NCBI RefSeq assembly: GCF_030269925.1
Contig: NC_085130.1
Span: 4,414,501 to 4,478,500 of the forward strand
Source: Bombyx mori
Lineage: Eukaryota; Arthropoda; Insecta; Lepidoptera; Bombycidae
Length of the DNA stretch: 64,000 nucleotides
Direction of reading: 5' to 3'
Positions 1 to 12,400 of this stretch are shown here, one piece after another; the first letter of the stretch is position 1; each line of letters starts with the position of its first letter. The notes below the pieces were generated by a model. That model had not been told where the DNA came from, did no database searches, and saw nothing but the letters and a program-made list of their open reading frames with translations. The position numbers were made by a program, and so were the translations under genes.

Positions 1-1073
1 AGGCCGAAGCCAAGTCTTATATATTTTCCAATCATTGTAAAATGGCAAATTCGAGTTTTTACTGACAAATCCAAGTTCGAGACTTTTTTAAATCTTAGCT
101 GGAATAAAAAAAATTAGTAAACAATAAGCCAAAGATAAATTAGCTGACTCGTTTTCTCTCAAAAGTAAAAAAAACCATTACAATAGACAACTAGTATCGA
201 AGTTTCCTCAGGAGACGGTATTTCTTTGTTTGTTTTTACTTTTTGTAGCCACAATGAGTTTCCTTTCTGTTTTATTAAAGAAATACGAGAAATTAAATTC
301 AGCGAAACGCGATCATTTCAATGGGTGTTTAAATGTAAAGGAATTTTTCGTCTTTTGCTACATTTCCTACCGATATAATAGATAAATCTATGAACACTAT
401 TTTCAGATCACAGGTAGAATATTAATAAAAAAATATCACATGGGGGGAGGATGTACTCAGAAAGATCTCACTTTCGAATTCCAATTTTATATAAACTTAT
501 AATAGATGCACCAAACACAGGAAGCAAATTAAATATAATTTAACACTGTCTCGCAAAACACACAGTGTCAAACCGACAAACTTCCTGCAATCGACTGAGT
601 TATGAAGTATAAAAAGGCGAGCTTTTTTGGGATGGATGGTTCAAGTCTCTTTCAGACGCCTTGCCACTAGGCTAGGGCGGATTGGCGAACCCAAGGGCTC
701 AATTAAAGACAGAATTAGCGAAGCGAGTGTCTGTTCCTATTATCTTATAAAGGCGATGACTACATACCCGCATCTAAAATTTAGAATGAAGAAATAATAT
801 AATACATTCAATAGAACAGTGTTTTTGTTTAAACTCTAAATTAAGAAAAGGTCTTTGCCTGTATTTGTAATGGTACCTATTTCTGCTAGAACCCAACATT
901 ACGTTTCAATGTAGTAGGCAACAAAATCATCATTGCAAATTGCAATTTTCATTCTAGTTACAACATAGAGGTCGGGAAGCTAGACGCGACTCAGCAAAAG
1001 ACAAGCGTTCTCAATTGTAGACTGTGCGAAATAAGAGTTCTTATTTTCCCCTTCCTCGATACGGAGTTTTAAC
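1..1073. other. Intronic or upstream DNA, no gene seen
   Basis: AT-rich DNA, presumably an rst intron because the next exon to the right (2689) starts inside Ig domain 3. I see no exon with good splice borders. The only structure is one arm of a diverged duplicated segment (180-265). Confidence 0.5.
180..265 (+). repeat. Diverged duplicated segment, copy 1
   Basis: Shares an interrupted match with 1074-1155: an ACAATAGAC start, a central GGAGACGG, then TTTGTTTGTTTTT and a C/AATG end, in the same order and orientation. Family not recognised. Divergence suggests an old dispersed repeat rather than a recent duplication. Confidence 0.5.
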
Positions 1074-1155
1074 ACACAACAATAGACGGAAGGCTCGGAA
1101 GTTCCCCCCGGAGACGGCGAACTGTTTGTTTTTGCTCTTTTGTAACGATAATGTT
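1074..1155 (+). repeat. Diverged duplicated segment, copy 2
   Basis: Direct-orientation partner of 180-265. It lies about 125 bp before a LINE-A relic and may be part of the same decayed insertion. No protein similarity recognised. Confidence 0.5.
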
Positions 1156-1279
1156 TTTGGTTGCTGCGAAAATGTCGTTTCCAGCTGTTAAATCGGGCCT
1201 TTTGTGTGGCAAGTTTCGTCGTTGACACCTAGGAAGTGTCTCGTGTGACTTTTTTGATGCACATTTATGCCATTATTGG

Positions 1280-1640
1280 TCATTCCATTCGCACGAATGG
1301 TTGGGAATATCTGGGTCTGCAGGTCTGCTAATCCTGAGATGATCCTTTAATTGATTTTTAACATCGCATCTACCGTCACCAGAGCACAATCCATCCAAGC
1401 TATACCTGCAATCAGGCACAGTGCATTTGTTGAAATCTATTTGGCCACTTGCCATCCGGCTCTGGAATTAACTCTTCTCGCCATGGTGTGACCTGAACGC
1501 TATGTCCTTCTTCAAGGTTTGTGGAGATTACTCAGTGGTAGGGGGCGATTTGGCTGTACTCTTAGATTTATTGACGTCCATGAGTGAAGATAACGACTCA
1601 CTTCAGGTAGCCCGTATCTGCCAACAACGGCATAAAAAAT
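1280..1640 (+). mobile_element. LINE-A 3' end, decayed
   Basis: Aligns by eye with the last third of the LINE-A copy at 16318-18320: the CCATCCGGCT, CGCTATG.CCTTCTTCAA and GTCCATG blocks occur in the same order. Many substitutions and short gaps destroy the frame, so it is an old 5'-truncated copy. Confidence 0.7.
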
Positions 1641-1799
1641 GATCATTTAACTAAACCAATATGTATCGCTGGCTTTCAATCACGTAATCAGAACCATTAG
1701 GGACTGTTCTGAAACTCTATTTAAGGAGATATGTCAAAGCATCACAAAATATTCTGGAGAAGAGTTAATTCCAGAGTCGGGTGTTAGTAAGGATATTTT

Positions 1800-1955
1800 T
1801 TTATTTTGTTTTATTGCTTAGATGGGTGGATGAGCTCACAGCCCACCTGTTGTTAAGTGGTTACTGGAGCCCATAGACATCTAAAACGTAAATGCGCCAC
1901 CCACCTCGAGACATAAGTTCTAAGGTCTCAGTGTAGTTACAATGTCTTCGATTTG
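1800..1955 (-). mobile_element. Bm1 SINE, 3' part
   Basis: Minus-strand Bm1: starts with the reverse complement of the AAGCAATAAAA tail, then the CCACTTAACA and ATGTCTATGGG blocks. It stops near the ACTGAGACCTTAG block, so it is 5'-truncated. Confidence 0.85.
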
Positions 1956-2272
1956 ATGGTTTTAAAGTAGTATGACTTTTTACAGGTCCAATACGCGCCT
2001 AAGGTCCGTCTCTTCATGAAATCCGGGTCAATAAAAGGGAGAATACAAGAAGGGGAAACATTAATAATAGGTACAATGAATTTAAATATTCTTTCTCTAT
2101 GAAGTTTTTATATGAATCATTTTGAACTTTGGTAGTTATTTACAATATAAGCACTATTATTTAACATGTTTTCACTACGAGTTCTCGATTTTATAAATAA
2201 GTAAATAGTGAGTTTTCAAAGTATCCTGAAAGAATTTTCGATAGTGTTAGGCCAGGAGAAAGTGGACAGGGG

Positions 2273-2360
2273 AAAGTGGAAAAAGATCCTAAGATTGAAG
2301 CTCATGGGTGATGGTGGTCACGACCCTCAGACATGAGGAACACGACTCGAGGAGGAGGAG
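2273..2360 (+). repeat. Inverted repeat arm, left of rst exon
   Basis: 88-bp arm whose reverse complement is at 3145-3232, with 3 mismatches by hand count. The arms bracket the single rst exon at 2689-2777, separated by 784 nt. The family is unknown to me; both arms may be copies of the same repeat in opposite orientation. Confidence 0.9.
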
Positions 2361-2688
2361 GCCAGTTGTCAGGGCGAGTCGATTTCCAGTGGTAGTACAC
2401 GGAAAACATACCAAAAAGATGGTAGGCAGATTTTTCTGCTAATATCGCACCCCCATTCTTCAGTTTAGACGTGACTATGGCGTTTACCGAAATATTGGAA
2501 GCGCATTAAAATTAAAAATCGTAGGTAGAACCCGTTAGCTGTTTTTTTTTTAATAATACAGCGAATAACAATATAGCATATGCGCAAAAACAAGGCGTTA
2601 AGTGATAAAAGGTTGCGCAAATTAAGGTATTTAAAATTAAGTAATAATACAAATTATATTAATGCAAAACATATTTATTTTCTCATAG
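2361..2688. other. Intron segment inside the inverted-repeat loop
   Basis: AT-rich intron sequence with no recognised element. It ends in the acceptor TTTATTTTCTCATAG directly before the rst exon. Confidence 0.6.
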
Positions 2689-2777
2689 GGTGCCAATCGA
2701 ATGCCAACCCTAGTAATGTATCTTACAAATGGTACATAAACAATGATGAAGCAATTGGAGAAGTGAAAAATGAATTG
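2689..2777 (+). CDS. rst: rst exon: Ig3, first Cys to strand C'
   Basis: 89 nt. Acceptor CTCATAG, donor TTG|GTAAGT. Enters in phase 1 with two bases completing a codon, then Cys-Gln-Ser-Asn-Ala-Asn-Pro and the core Trp of YKWY; leaves in phase 0. Contains an NVS glycosylation site. Inverted repeats lie on both sides in the introns. Confidence 0.9.
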
Positions 2778-5700
2778 GTAAGTATTCAATGAATTTACAT
2801 GTATACAATTAAATATTTACTTATGATTAGTACATAATAATCTGTTGCGTTGTTATAGAAGAAGAAGAAGAAGTATATTATATAATAAATTATATTATTT
2901 AATGACTTTTTACGACGATTTTCACATTATTATTTTATGAATTCACAATATTTCGGCGCTGTTTCAAGCGCCATTACTGTGACTTGGTGCTTGCAACTTA
3001 CTTGAAATTTGTGGTAAAACCCCGTTTTTAAAATACTAGTATTTATAATAGCAAATATTTTTTTGTTATTTTAAATAATAAACATATTGGCGAAGTATAT
3101 TTGTGAAAGTATGCTCTCGAGAGGAGGCGATTCTGCTAGTCTTACTCCTCCTCCTCGAATCGTGTTCCTCATGTCTGAGGGTCGTGACCACCATCACCCA
3201 TGAGCTTCAATCTTAAGATGTTTTTCCACTTTAAGAATTCCAATAACAGCTATAAATTAAATTAATCATGCAAGATATAATTTTAGTTCGTGAACGATTT
3301 CTAAAGTAATACATAGTTTCACGATGTTAATACATATGGGTTTCTTAACCATAACTAAAATTGCGTAGCTATTTGACTTGTAGCTTAAGCTAACCAGCAC
3401 GGGCCACCGCCCTTCCTATTCTCGCCAAGGTTGGTTTAAAGCAGCGGTCGGGGAACTTTTTTAATTATTACCCCAAAATATTTTTGTGTAAGTTGATATT
3501 ACCTCATGGCGAAGAAAAAAAAACAGCGAAATCGCTTCTTTTTAGCATCTTTCATATTATATAGCTAGCCCCCATGACAATTTTGAAAAGAAAACAATAA
3601 CTAAAAATTTAATTTAAGCATGATTTATTCAATTTATCAATGTAATACCTAGTAATACATAACGGTAATAATAGTAATATATGTAATATACAGTTGAGGA
3701 AAAAAAAAACGCCCCCACAGAAAATATAAGTAAATGATAATTTCTTGTTATTTTATAATTCATATGAAATTTAACTTGTATTATTAGACGAAAAAACTAG
3801 TTAAAATTTTATATACTTATGTAGCCCCCATAAAAAAGCTTTTTTTAAATTTAAATGATTTTTTCGGGATCTTTTACCCCCCCAATTTTTTTCATTTTAC
3901 CCCATTTGGGGTAATTTACCCCGGTTCCCCGACCGCTGGTTTAAAGGATGACAGCCGTCATCTACGAGTAATACGTGAAGCAAAAACTTTGTATCCCTTT
4001 TTACGAAAATTACGCGGACGGAGGAGTATGAAATTTTCCACACTTATAGAGAATATAGAGAAGAAGTGCACAACGCTATTTTTTTTTTTAAATAATGCAT
4101 AAAAGATACAATAAATCGATAAAGAAAACATTACAAACACTACGTACCATGTATTTGACGCACACACGCATGCATACTATTTATTGTCAAACTTTTGTTC
4201 TTGACGTCTGTGGTCAAATTGAGAATAGATTAAATATTGTCTGTCTTTATTAATATTTTTTTTATAGTGTAGTCTTGGCGAAATTTGTGATTATAGAAGT
4301 ATAAAATACAATCATAATAGTACCATAAAATAAAGTCGAATTTCGGCTACTACGGGACCTCTAGTACAGTATAATTTTACCTCGTCTATTTATTTAAGCG
4401 CCACTTTAGGCATTTAACACGTACATAGCCGTCAGCTTGTAAAAGATCAACAAAAACATTAAAAGATATTTTGAATCGAGAACAACATTCTTGAAATATT
4501 CTATTCAGTAGCGATATTCTCAAATATTTTCGCTCCGACTTGGATCACGTACAATATGCATATTACATTAAAGCAACTAGGGACAAGTATCTCAGGGAAC
4601 ACACTGCACTTTGCATGTAGTCTAGAAAATGAGAAAATCGCGTGTGGGAGAGACCTTAACTCTGCTCAGTATAGTTTGTAATTTGAAATATATACATTAC
4701 GTATTATCTCTAACTCATGTTTATGAGTGACTTACAGGATGAAGGATTATAACTTTTTTTTTTATTGATATTAGATAGGTTGACGAGCTCACAGCCCACC
4801 TGGTGTTAAGTGGTTACTGGAGCCCATAGACATCTACAACGTAAATGCGCCACCCACCTTGAGAAATAAGTTCTAAGGTCTCAAGTATAGTTACAACGGC
4901 TGCCCCACCCTTCAAACCGAAACGCATTACTGCTTCACGGCAGAAATAGGCAACAAGATTGACCTCATCAAATTGGAATTTGATTAATATTGTTAAATAC
5001 GGGGCTCTATTCTGATAAAGCGTCTTTAAGCAAGTAATTTTCAGACTAAAAACAAACCAGATTTCTTCATAGAAATCTATAGAAAGTCCATTTTTATTCA
5101 ATACTCGTATTCCGACGTTTTCAATATTTATTAGTTTTATTTATTTAGAAGCTGTTTTCGTGAGTAAAAAAGCTCCTGCGATACCATGTGAATTTGAAAC
5201 TTCAACATAAATGAACTGCCGGATCTCCAGATGCTTTTCGCAATTTCTATGGCCAAGGAAACACGTATAGTCTAATAAATATTTTATATACCACTGAGCG
5301 GTAGATGATATACAAATGTTGAATTAGAATTTAAGTCATTCCTAAACACGAAAACTGTGGAGTACTCGTAACATTAAAGATTACATAAAGAATATTAAAA
5401 ATAAATGCGAGATTAAACCGTAGATATTGTTTGAATTATATCTTGACGAAATACCTTGGCTGGCCAGGCTTCCAGTCTTATATAAGACGGCTTCGCACAA
5501 CACGAAAATTTATAGGAACGTATCTACATTGTTATAAGGGGGTACCTGTAACAATAACATTGCAATCCACTGAGTTACTCGCTGAATATTTTCAGTTGGT
5601 CCCAATTTCAATCCAGTAGATTAAGGGAAGCGCTCTTTTTGCTAAGGCTAGTGTTTTTTTATTGCTTAGATGGGTGGACGAGCTCACAACCCACCTGGTG

Positions 5701-6379
5701 TTAAGTGGTAACTGGAGCCCATAGACATCTACAACGTAAATGCGCCACCCACCTTGAGACACGAGTTCTAAGGTCTCAGTATAGTTACAACGGCTGCCCC
5801 ACCCTTCGAACCGAAACGCATTATTGCTACACTGTAGAAACAGGCAGGGTGGTGGTACCTACCCGTGCGGACTCACAAGAGGTCCTACCACCAGTATTTC
5901 TGTAACCTGTGATTCTCTCAAATTGAGCCCGTGAGCTCACCTACCCGTCCGGCCGTAATTGAAATAGCCCCTTAGGTTACCATGTTGGAAGAAAAGACTT
6001 TGCGGCTTATTTTTAATCTAATGTTCTGGAGCTTATAGGTCCTACGTCAAAAAATAAGAACAGTAAAAAATAGTGGTACAATCATTCCATTTTCAATTGG
6101 TAGAGGAATTCCATTAGCTGATAGAGAGTGAAAAGACCACATTTTCGTTCGATTCGACATAATATATTAATTACTAGCGACCCGGCCTCGCTTCGCTTCG
6201 GAAACATAAAATTTCATTATTGATAGGTGAGTCCCGCGATGTTATTGTTGTACCGCAGGTGAAGCCGTGGGACAAAACTAGTCTAAAAAAAGTAGCCCAA
6301 GTTACTCCTTATATCATCAGCTACCTATCAGTGAAAGTCCCGTCAAAATCGGTCCAGCCGTTCTAGAGATTATGCCGGA

Positions 6380-6410
<31 letters not shown>

Positions 6411-9400
6411 AAAATTTTAAAAAATGTTATTTTGGTGTATGTACCGTAATATATTCATATGCATATAGTAAAAAGCGGTTATTTAAAATATTACAAACAG
6501 ACACTCCAACTTTATTTATATGTATAAATTTAAAGTGAATTTTTTAATACTGGCCACATCTATTTTGCTGGTTTGATTGAATTGATTATTTTTGTTGCAG
6601 ATTATAACAAACGTTTCTCGTAAGCTTAACGAAGCGTCTGTCAAATGCGAAGTGCACAATAAGGTTGGCAATAGCGCCGATACGAAAACCTTAGAAGTGA
6701 TCTGTAAGTACTTTTTAAACGTTATATTTTATGGAACTTTCTAGAATACTTGACTCTAAATTTGTATTGGGGCATGCTACGAGAGCCTTTGTATCGATAA
6801 CGGAAGCAGAGGAGTTATAGGGAGTACTATACAAAAGCGAAGGTTTTTATCTAATATGTACAGGTAGGTATACATAAAGGGTTTTAATGCCAACACGATA
6901 ATCAATAGTAACATTAATTAATAGTAGTAAAGGTGAACTTTAATCCGATGAAGGTGCCGATAAGCAGGAGATGAAGATATCAGCTATAACGAACCCTGAG
7001 AGTTCTTTACTCCAATAAGGTTGAAGGCAAGGTGAATTAAGCAATTTGAATTTTAAATAAGTTGTCGTGGACCAAAGGATAAGGCGTCCGGTGCATTCGT
7101 GTTGAGTGATGCACCGGTATTCAAATCCCATGCGGGTACCATTTTTTCTAATGAAATACGTACTCAGCAAATGTTCACGATTGACTTCTACGGTGAAGGA
7201 ATAACATAGTGTAATAAAAATCAAACCCGCAAATTTTAATTTGCGTAATTACTGGTGGTAGGAACTCTTGTGAGTCCGCGCGGGTAGTTACCACCATCCT
7301 GCCTATTTCTGCCGTGAAGCAGTAATGTGCTTCGGCTTGAAGGGTGGGGCAGCCGTTGTACTGGCATACTTGAGACATTGGAACTTATATCTCAAGGTGG
7401 GTGGCGTATTTACCTCGTAGATGTCAATGGGCTCCAGTAACCACTTAACACCAGATGGGCTGTGAGCTCGTCCACCCATCCAAGCAAAGAAAAACCCTGA
7501 GAGCTCTTTACTCCAAATATGGTTGAAGGCAGGGCGAAGTGAGCCGACTTTTCAGAGCCTTCGACTCGCCTCGAAGGCTCCGTCGGCTGGGCGTCCTTGG
7601 CGTGATCCGCGCCGTCTGGTTGTAGTGTTGACTGCGGTAACCCCCCTACCTCATCCGGGTTCTGACCTCGGAGGGGATCGGATGTCGGGTGTAAGAGTGC
7701 AGGGGAGTCGTTTAGTGGGTGGGCCCTAAAATCCTTGGGCCCGCGGTCTGCTCACAACACCAAGCAGACCGTTGAGTCTCACATACCCCGCGTGCCCCTT
7801 CGCGGGGACCTCGTAGGAGGTTTGGCTATCTATCCGAAAAAAAAAAAAAAATGGCGAAGTGAGCAATTTGAATTTTAAAACAAGCGATTGATAAATAAAC
7901 GTTGCCAGGCGATCATTTTGAAACTGAATTGAAAAAATATATCAATTTTATATTCCGGAATACAATTTAAGACTCGGGAATTTTTTTTACGTATAATGAA
8001 CTTCTCATTTTCTCAAAAAACAAAAGCTCGTAATAATCCGTAATGGACTCTGAGAACCTAATTCGTCATTTAAGAACTTAAGTTGTAAAATGGATACTTT
8101 TGATTCTTGTTTTAGAACAATGGCAACGTTTAGCGCTGTTTGAGAATAATTAAGCGATCTTAAAGGTATTTTGCCTTTTGTTTTATGAATTAACGATTAA
8201 ATCCAAGCTCGTAGTTAGGTGCGCGTCGGGAATAGGCAACAATTTGGTAGAGATATGTACGGTTTCTCAATAATAAAATTTGGGCAAAACCAATGGCAAC
8301 TACAAGAAAACACAAAAAATTATGAATGATCGCACTGTGCTACGTATTTCTATAGCGTAGCAGATCATGGATGATAAGACAGCCATTATATGAAACAATT
8401 AAGAGGGAGATAGAGAGATAGAGAAAGTTTACTTTATTGTACCCAAAAACATATTAAATATTGAAAATCAGTCAACGGTTTTGACATAAAGAAAATTCTG
8501 AAAAAGATACGGTATGTATGTTAGCGGTGTGCAAACTAATTTATTATTATTATTATTATTATTATGAACAAAATTCAGTGAGATCTGTCAAAATAACCAT
8601 AATCTTTAGACACATCCTTAAAATTAAATAATGAAGCAAAATATAAACAAAAAAATGTATAAATGTGTGTAATAAACTATTATATAGTTATACTTAAGGA
8701 ACACTTTACAATTCGCAATCCACTTCTTCCGATTTGCTTCTGGTGATCAGTTCGCTGTTTCGCTTCGAGTAGAATGATTTATTAACTGCCTTCATGTCAT
8801 CTCTGCAACGCTTTTATAGTTGACACGACAAGTCTACAATTATCGAGAACATTTCCGACAGGACAAGTCGTTTCAAGATTCGTTTTTGTTTTCTGATAAT
8901 AGATGGCGTTACACTTTTAGAGCGTTCTCGATATTACTAGTTCTGTTGATATCCTTTTCTGCTATTCGACGACAGATGGCGTTACTCTCACAGGCGTAAT
9001 AATATTATTATGTTGTATTTGAATAAAACGATAAAAGGCTTTTTATTTTTTTATATATGATGAATATGCATTGTATGGGCCTCACGGTTAGGGCATAATT
9101 CCAAAATTTAAATCCAAAGCGACATGTAACTAAAATGTTTGAAAATCAACACGCAATACCGTAAGCAAAATATAGTTGCATAAAGTCGAGCTCGGCATAT
9201 TGAAAGAACTCTTCAATATTATCTCAAAAGTATTTTATTGCTCTGAGAATTTTCAGATTTAAAATTGCTTGTTAGTTTAATCCTGCACTTCAACTTGTTA
9301 TAACACCCACGTTACACTAGGATTCTTTCTTGTATTCTTGATTTTAATGGCGAATGCAATTTTTTTTTTTTTATTGCGTTGATGGGTGGACGAGCTCACA

Positions 9401-12400
9401 GCACCCAATCCTTAAAGTCTGCGCCGCCTTCAGAAAATTATAAAATGACGCTTAGTGTCGAGGTTTACGCTTCAAGTGATGTTATTTCTATTCACTAAAT
9501 ATATAATACTCAGCAAATATTTTTTACTAGTGGTAGGACCTTTTGAGAGTCCGCACAGGTAGGTACCACCACGCTGCCTATTTCTGCCGTGAAACAGTAA
9601 TGCGTTTCGGTTTGAAGGGTGGAGCAGCCGTTGTAACTGTACTGATACCTTAGAACTTATATCTCAAGGTGGGTGGCGCATTTAAGTTGTAGATGTCTAT
9701 GGGCTCCAGTAACCACTTAACACCAGGTGGGCTGTGAGCTCGTCCAACTGTCTACACAGCAAAAAAAAAAGGATTTTAAGAAGTCGTAGTTCATAAGTTC
9801 ATGGGATTACTATTCTTATCATAAGGTATGGTGGGAAAATCATAAGTTTAGCATCCAAGCAAAATGGTACAATATTGTCTTATTGTCTACTGTACGACCA
9901 CGACCGACAGTTTGTAATTAAAATTGGAAATGCAAATAAAATACGTTCCGAAAGATACGCAAGGAAAATTTTAAATTCGTCGTAATGAATTTTAAACTCT
10001 ATAGCAAAGGCGATACGGACGTGTTTACACGTACCTTTCTCTGTATTTTAATAAGGCCTATATTGTTTCGTAATAAAGGCCACGTTTATTTTACCGGTAG
10101 AAGTTAAATGCGTTAGAATTTGTTTTCTGCTCATTTGGAAATTTGTATTTAAATGTGTTATTTGCTAGTCGGTAGCCGGCTTAAGTTTTCTGTTTATTAG
10201 GAACTCAGCATACAAGTGCTTATAATAACTGTAAGTGCTAAACGATGATCGAAATTCATCCTTAATATCTGATACTTTAAGATTTAAGTTTGTTTGTGGA
10301 TAACGGTAATATTTCTCGTAGATGGACCGACCTTCAAAATGAAGCCGCAGAGCGTGGAAGCAGACTCTGGGTCCACAGTAACATTGGATTGCGCTGTAGA
10401 AGGTCACCCAACACCAAAGATCATGTGGCTCAGATATGACGGCGACCGGTTCATTGTGAGTACCATCGAATCTTTTCTCATAAGTTTACGAGTCGACAGC
10501 TCATCTGATTTCATCGTCAGAACACAGCAATTCACCGCTGGACATAGGCCGATCCTATAGACCATGTCCTAAATGCCACAACCCAATATCTTATTCTGCA
10601 AATCGGTATATGATTAAAGATAGTTATTTAGTTATACGTCTATAGTCCACGTCCATTATTACTTATCACAAGTAAATTCATAGGATAATTAAGAAATTTG
10701 GGTTGGCTGAGGAATACAGCGGACACTACTAATAGCTAAAGCTAGAATTGGTTACCCAGATTCTCTGAAAGTTGATCTGGCAGGCTTTTAAACAGGTCCC
10801 AGGTTTATTCTTACCATACGACAAATTTAGCCGGAGGAATACAGCGGATACTACTAACAGCTAGGGCTAGAATTGGTTACCCGTGTCCCCTAAAGGTTGA
10901 CCAGGCAAACTTTTAAACAGGTCCAAGGTTTGTTCTTACCATAATAATATGATAAATTTAGCCGATTATGCTATGAAGTCGTGGCCCAAAGGACAAGACG
11001 CTTGGTATACTCCATAGTGATACAACTGTGACGACGAATTCCGCAGGCGGGTACCGAGGCCCGTACCTAACCAGACTCACAAGATGTCCTACCATCATTC
11101 TACTCAATCAAAGTATAATTTGTATTTTAACTAACCGCGATACTGTATTACGACCATGAAAACAGTACAATTTTCTTTAATAAATTTTATAACAGAATAC
11201 GAAAAAGCCAAATAAATTTCACCGCACATTTTGCGGCTTATGTGTTCGAATAATACATTCCCGGGCAATGGGCCAACGTTACAATTCTATTGGTAGCACG
11301 AAAAGGTCTCACTTTACGGCCAGACTTACGAGACTTACATTCGAAATAATGCGAATAAAAATACAGTTAAAATTTGAACCGACTTTAACATTGTAGACCA
11401 TTGACAATTACATTGACAATTGTCAGTTAATGATGTAGAAATTCGCTAGATAGCAAGATTGACTATCTTCTGATACGCATATAGACATGAATTTAACTGT
11501 ATGCTTTAAACGTTTTGTTATATACGTCTGAGCGTTGGTCTTGTTGGCACTGAAGCTCTGGACAGTCGATGTAGGGACTTTAAACAAGGTTTTACAATGG
11601 CTGATCGCGTACACAAATATAATTATAAAGATAATTTTCTGCCAAAAAGAAATTCGCCTAAGAAGCAATAATCATTAACCAACCTCAATATAATTATATA
11701 ATCATATCCTTGCGTCGATAACCCTCAATGCTGAGTCTCTTTATCATTTTCTCCAAAACTATTCTGCGCCATCTCTGCCTACCCTCAGCTGCATGGTTGG
11801 CGTCGTGGACAGAGGTGTTGAGAGTAGATTGTACCTGGTCTGACCAATACATTGGACTTCTGCCTCTGAGTCTTCTTCCTTATATAACACAAAAATATTA
11901 CTAAAGTTATCACAATGAATTACATTAATAACAGATCCTATTGATACAATATAATTGATAGGCAGCGCCTTGGCTCTGCCCCTGGCATTGCTGACGTCAA
12001 TGAGCGACGGTAATCACTTACCATCAGGTAGGCTGTATGCTCGTCTGACTGCTCGGGCAATAAAAAAAAAATAACAAAAAAAGGTTTTCGGTCTTAAGGT
12101 TATATTTCTTTAGTGAGAATGATTTAGTGATATAAAAAACGTTGCTGGAATATTTGAGAACTCAGTAGACACGGTAGATAGCGCGCGATCTATTTCGTAG
12201 TAAGTACAAGCGTTCCCGAAAATACAGAGGAAAAGGCTTTCAAAGTTCACTCAACTTAAAATGTCTTCTCAGTACGTGAACATAAGAAGCGAACCGATGA
12301 TAATTTGATTTCAAAAGTTCGAGTACAACTTCCCGACAGTTGGAAGAGTTCACGATTCGATCATTATACCTTTTAGTTGACTTAAAAAATCCCTAATGGC

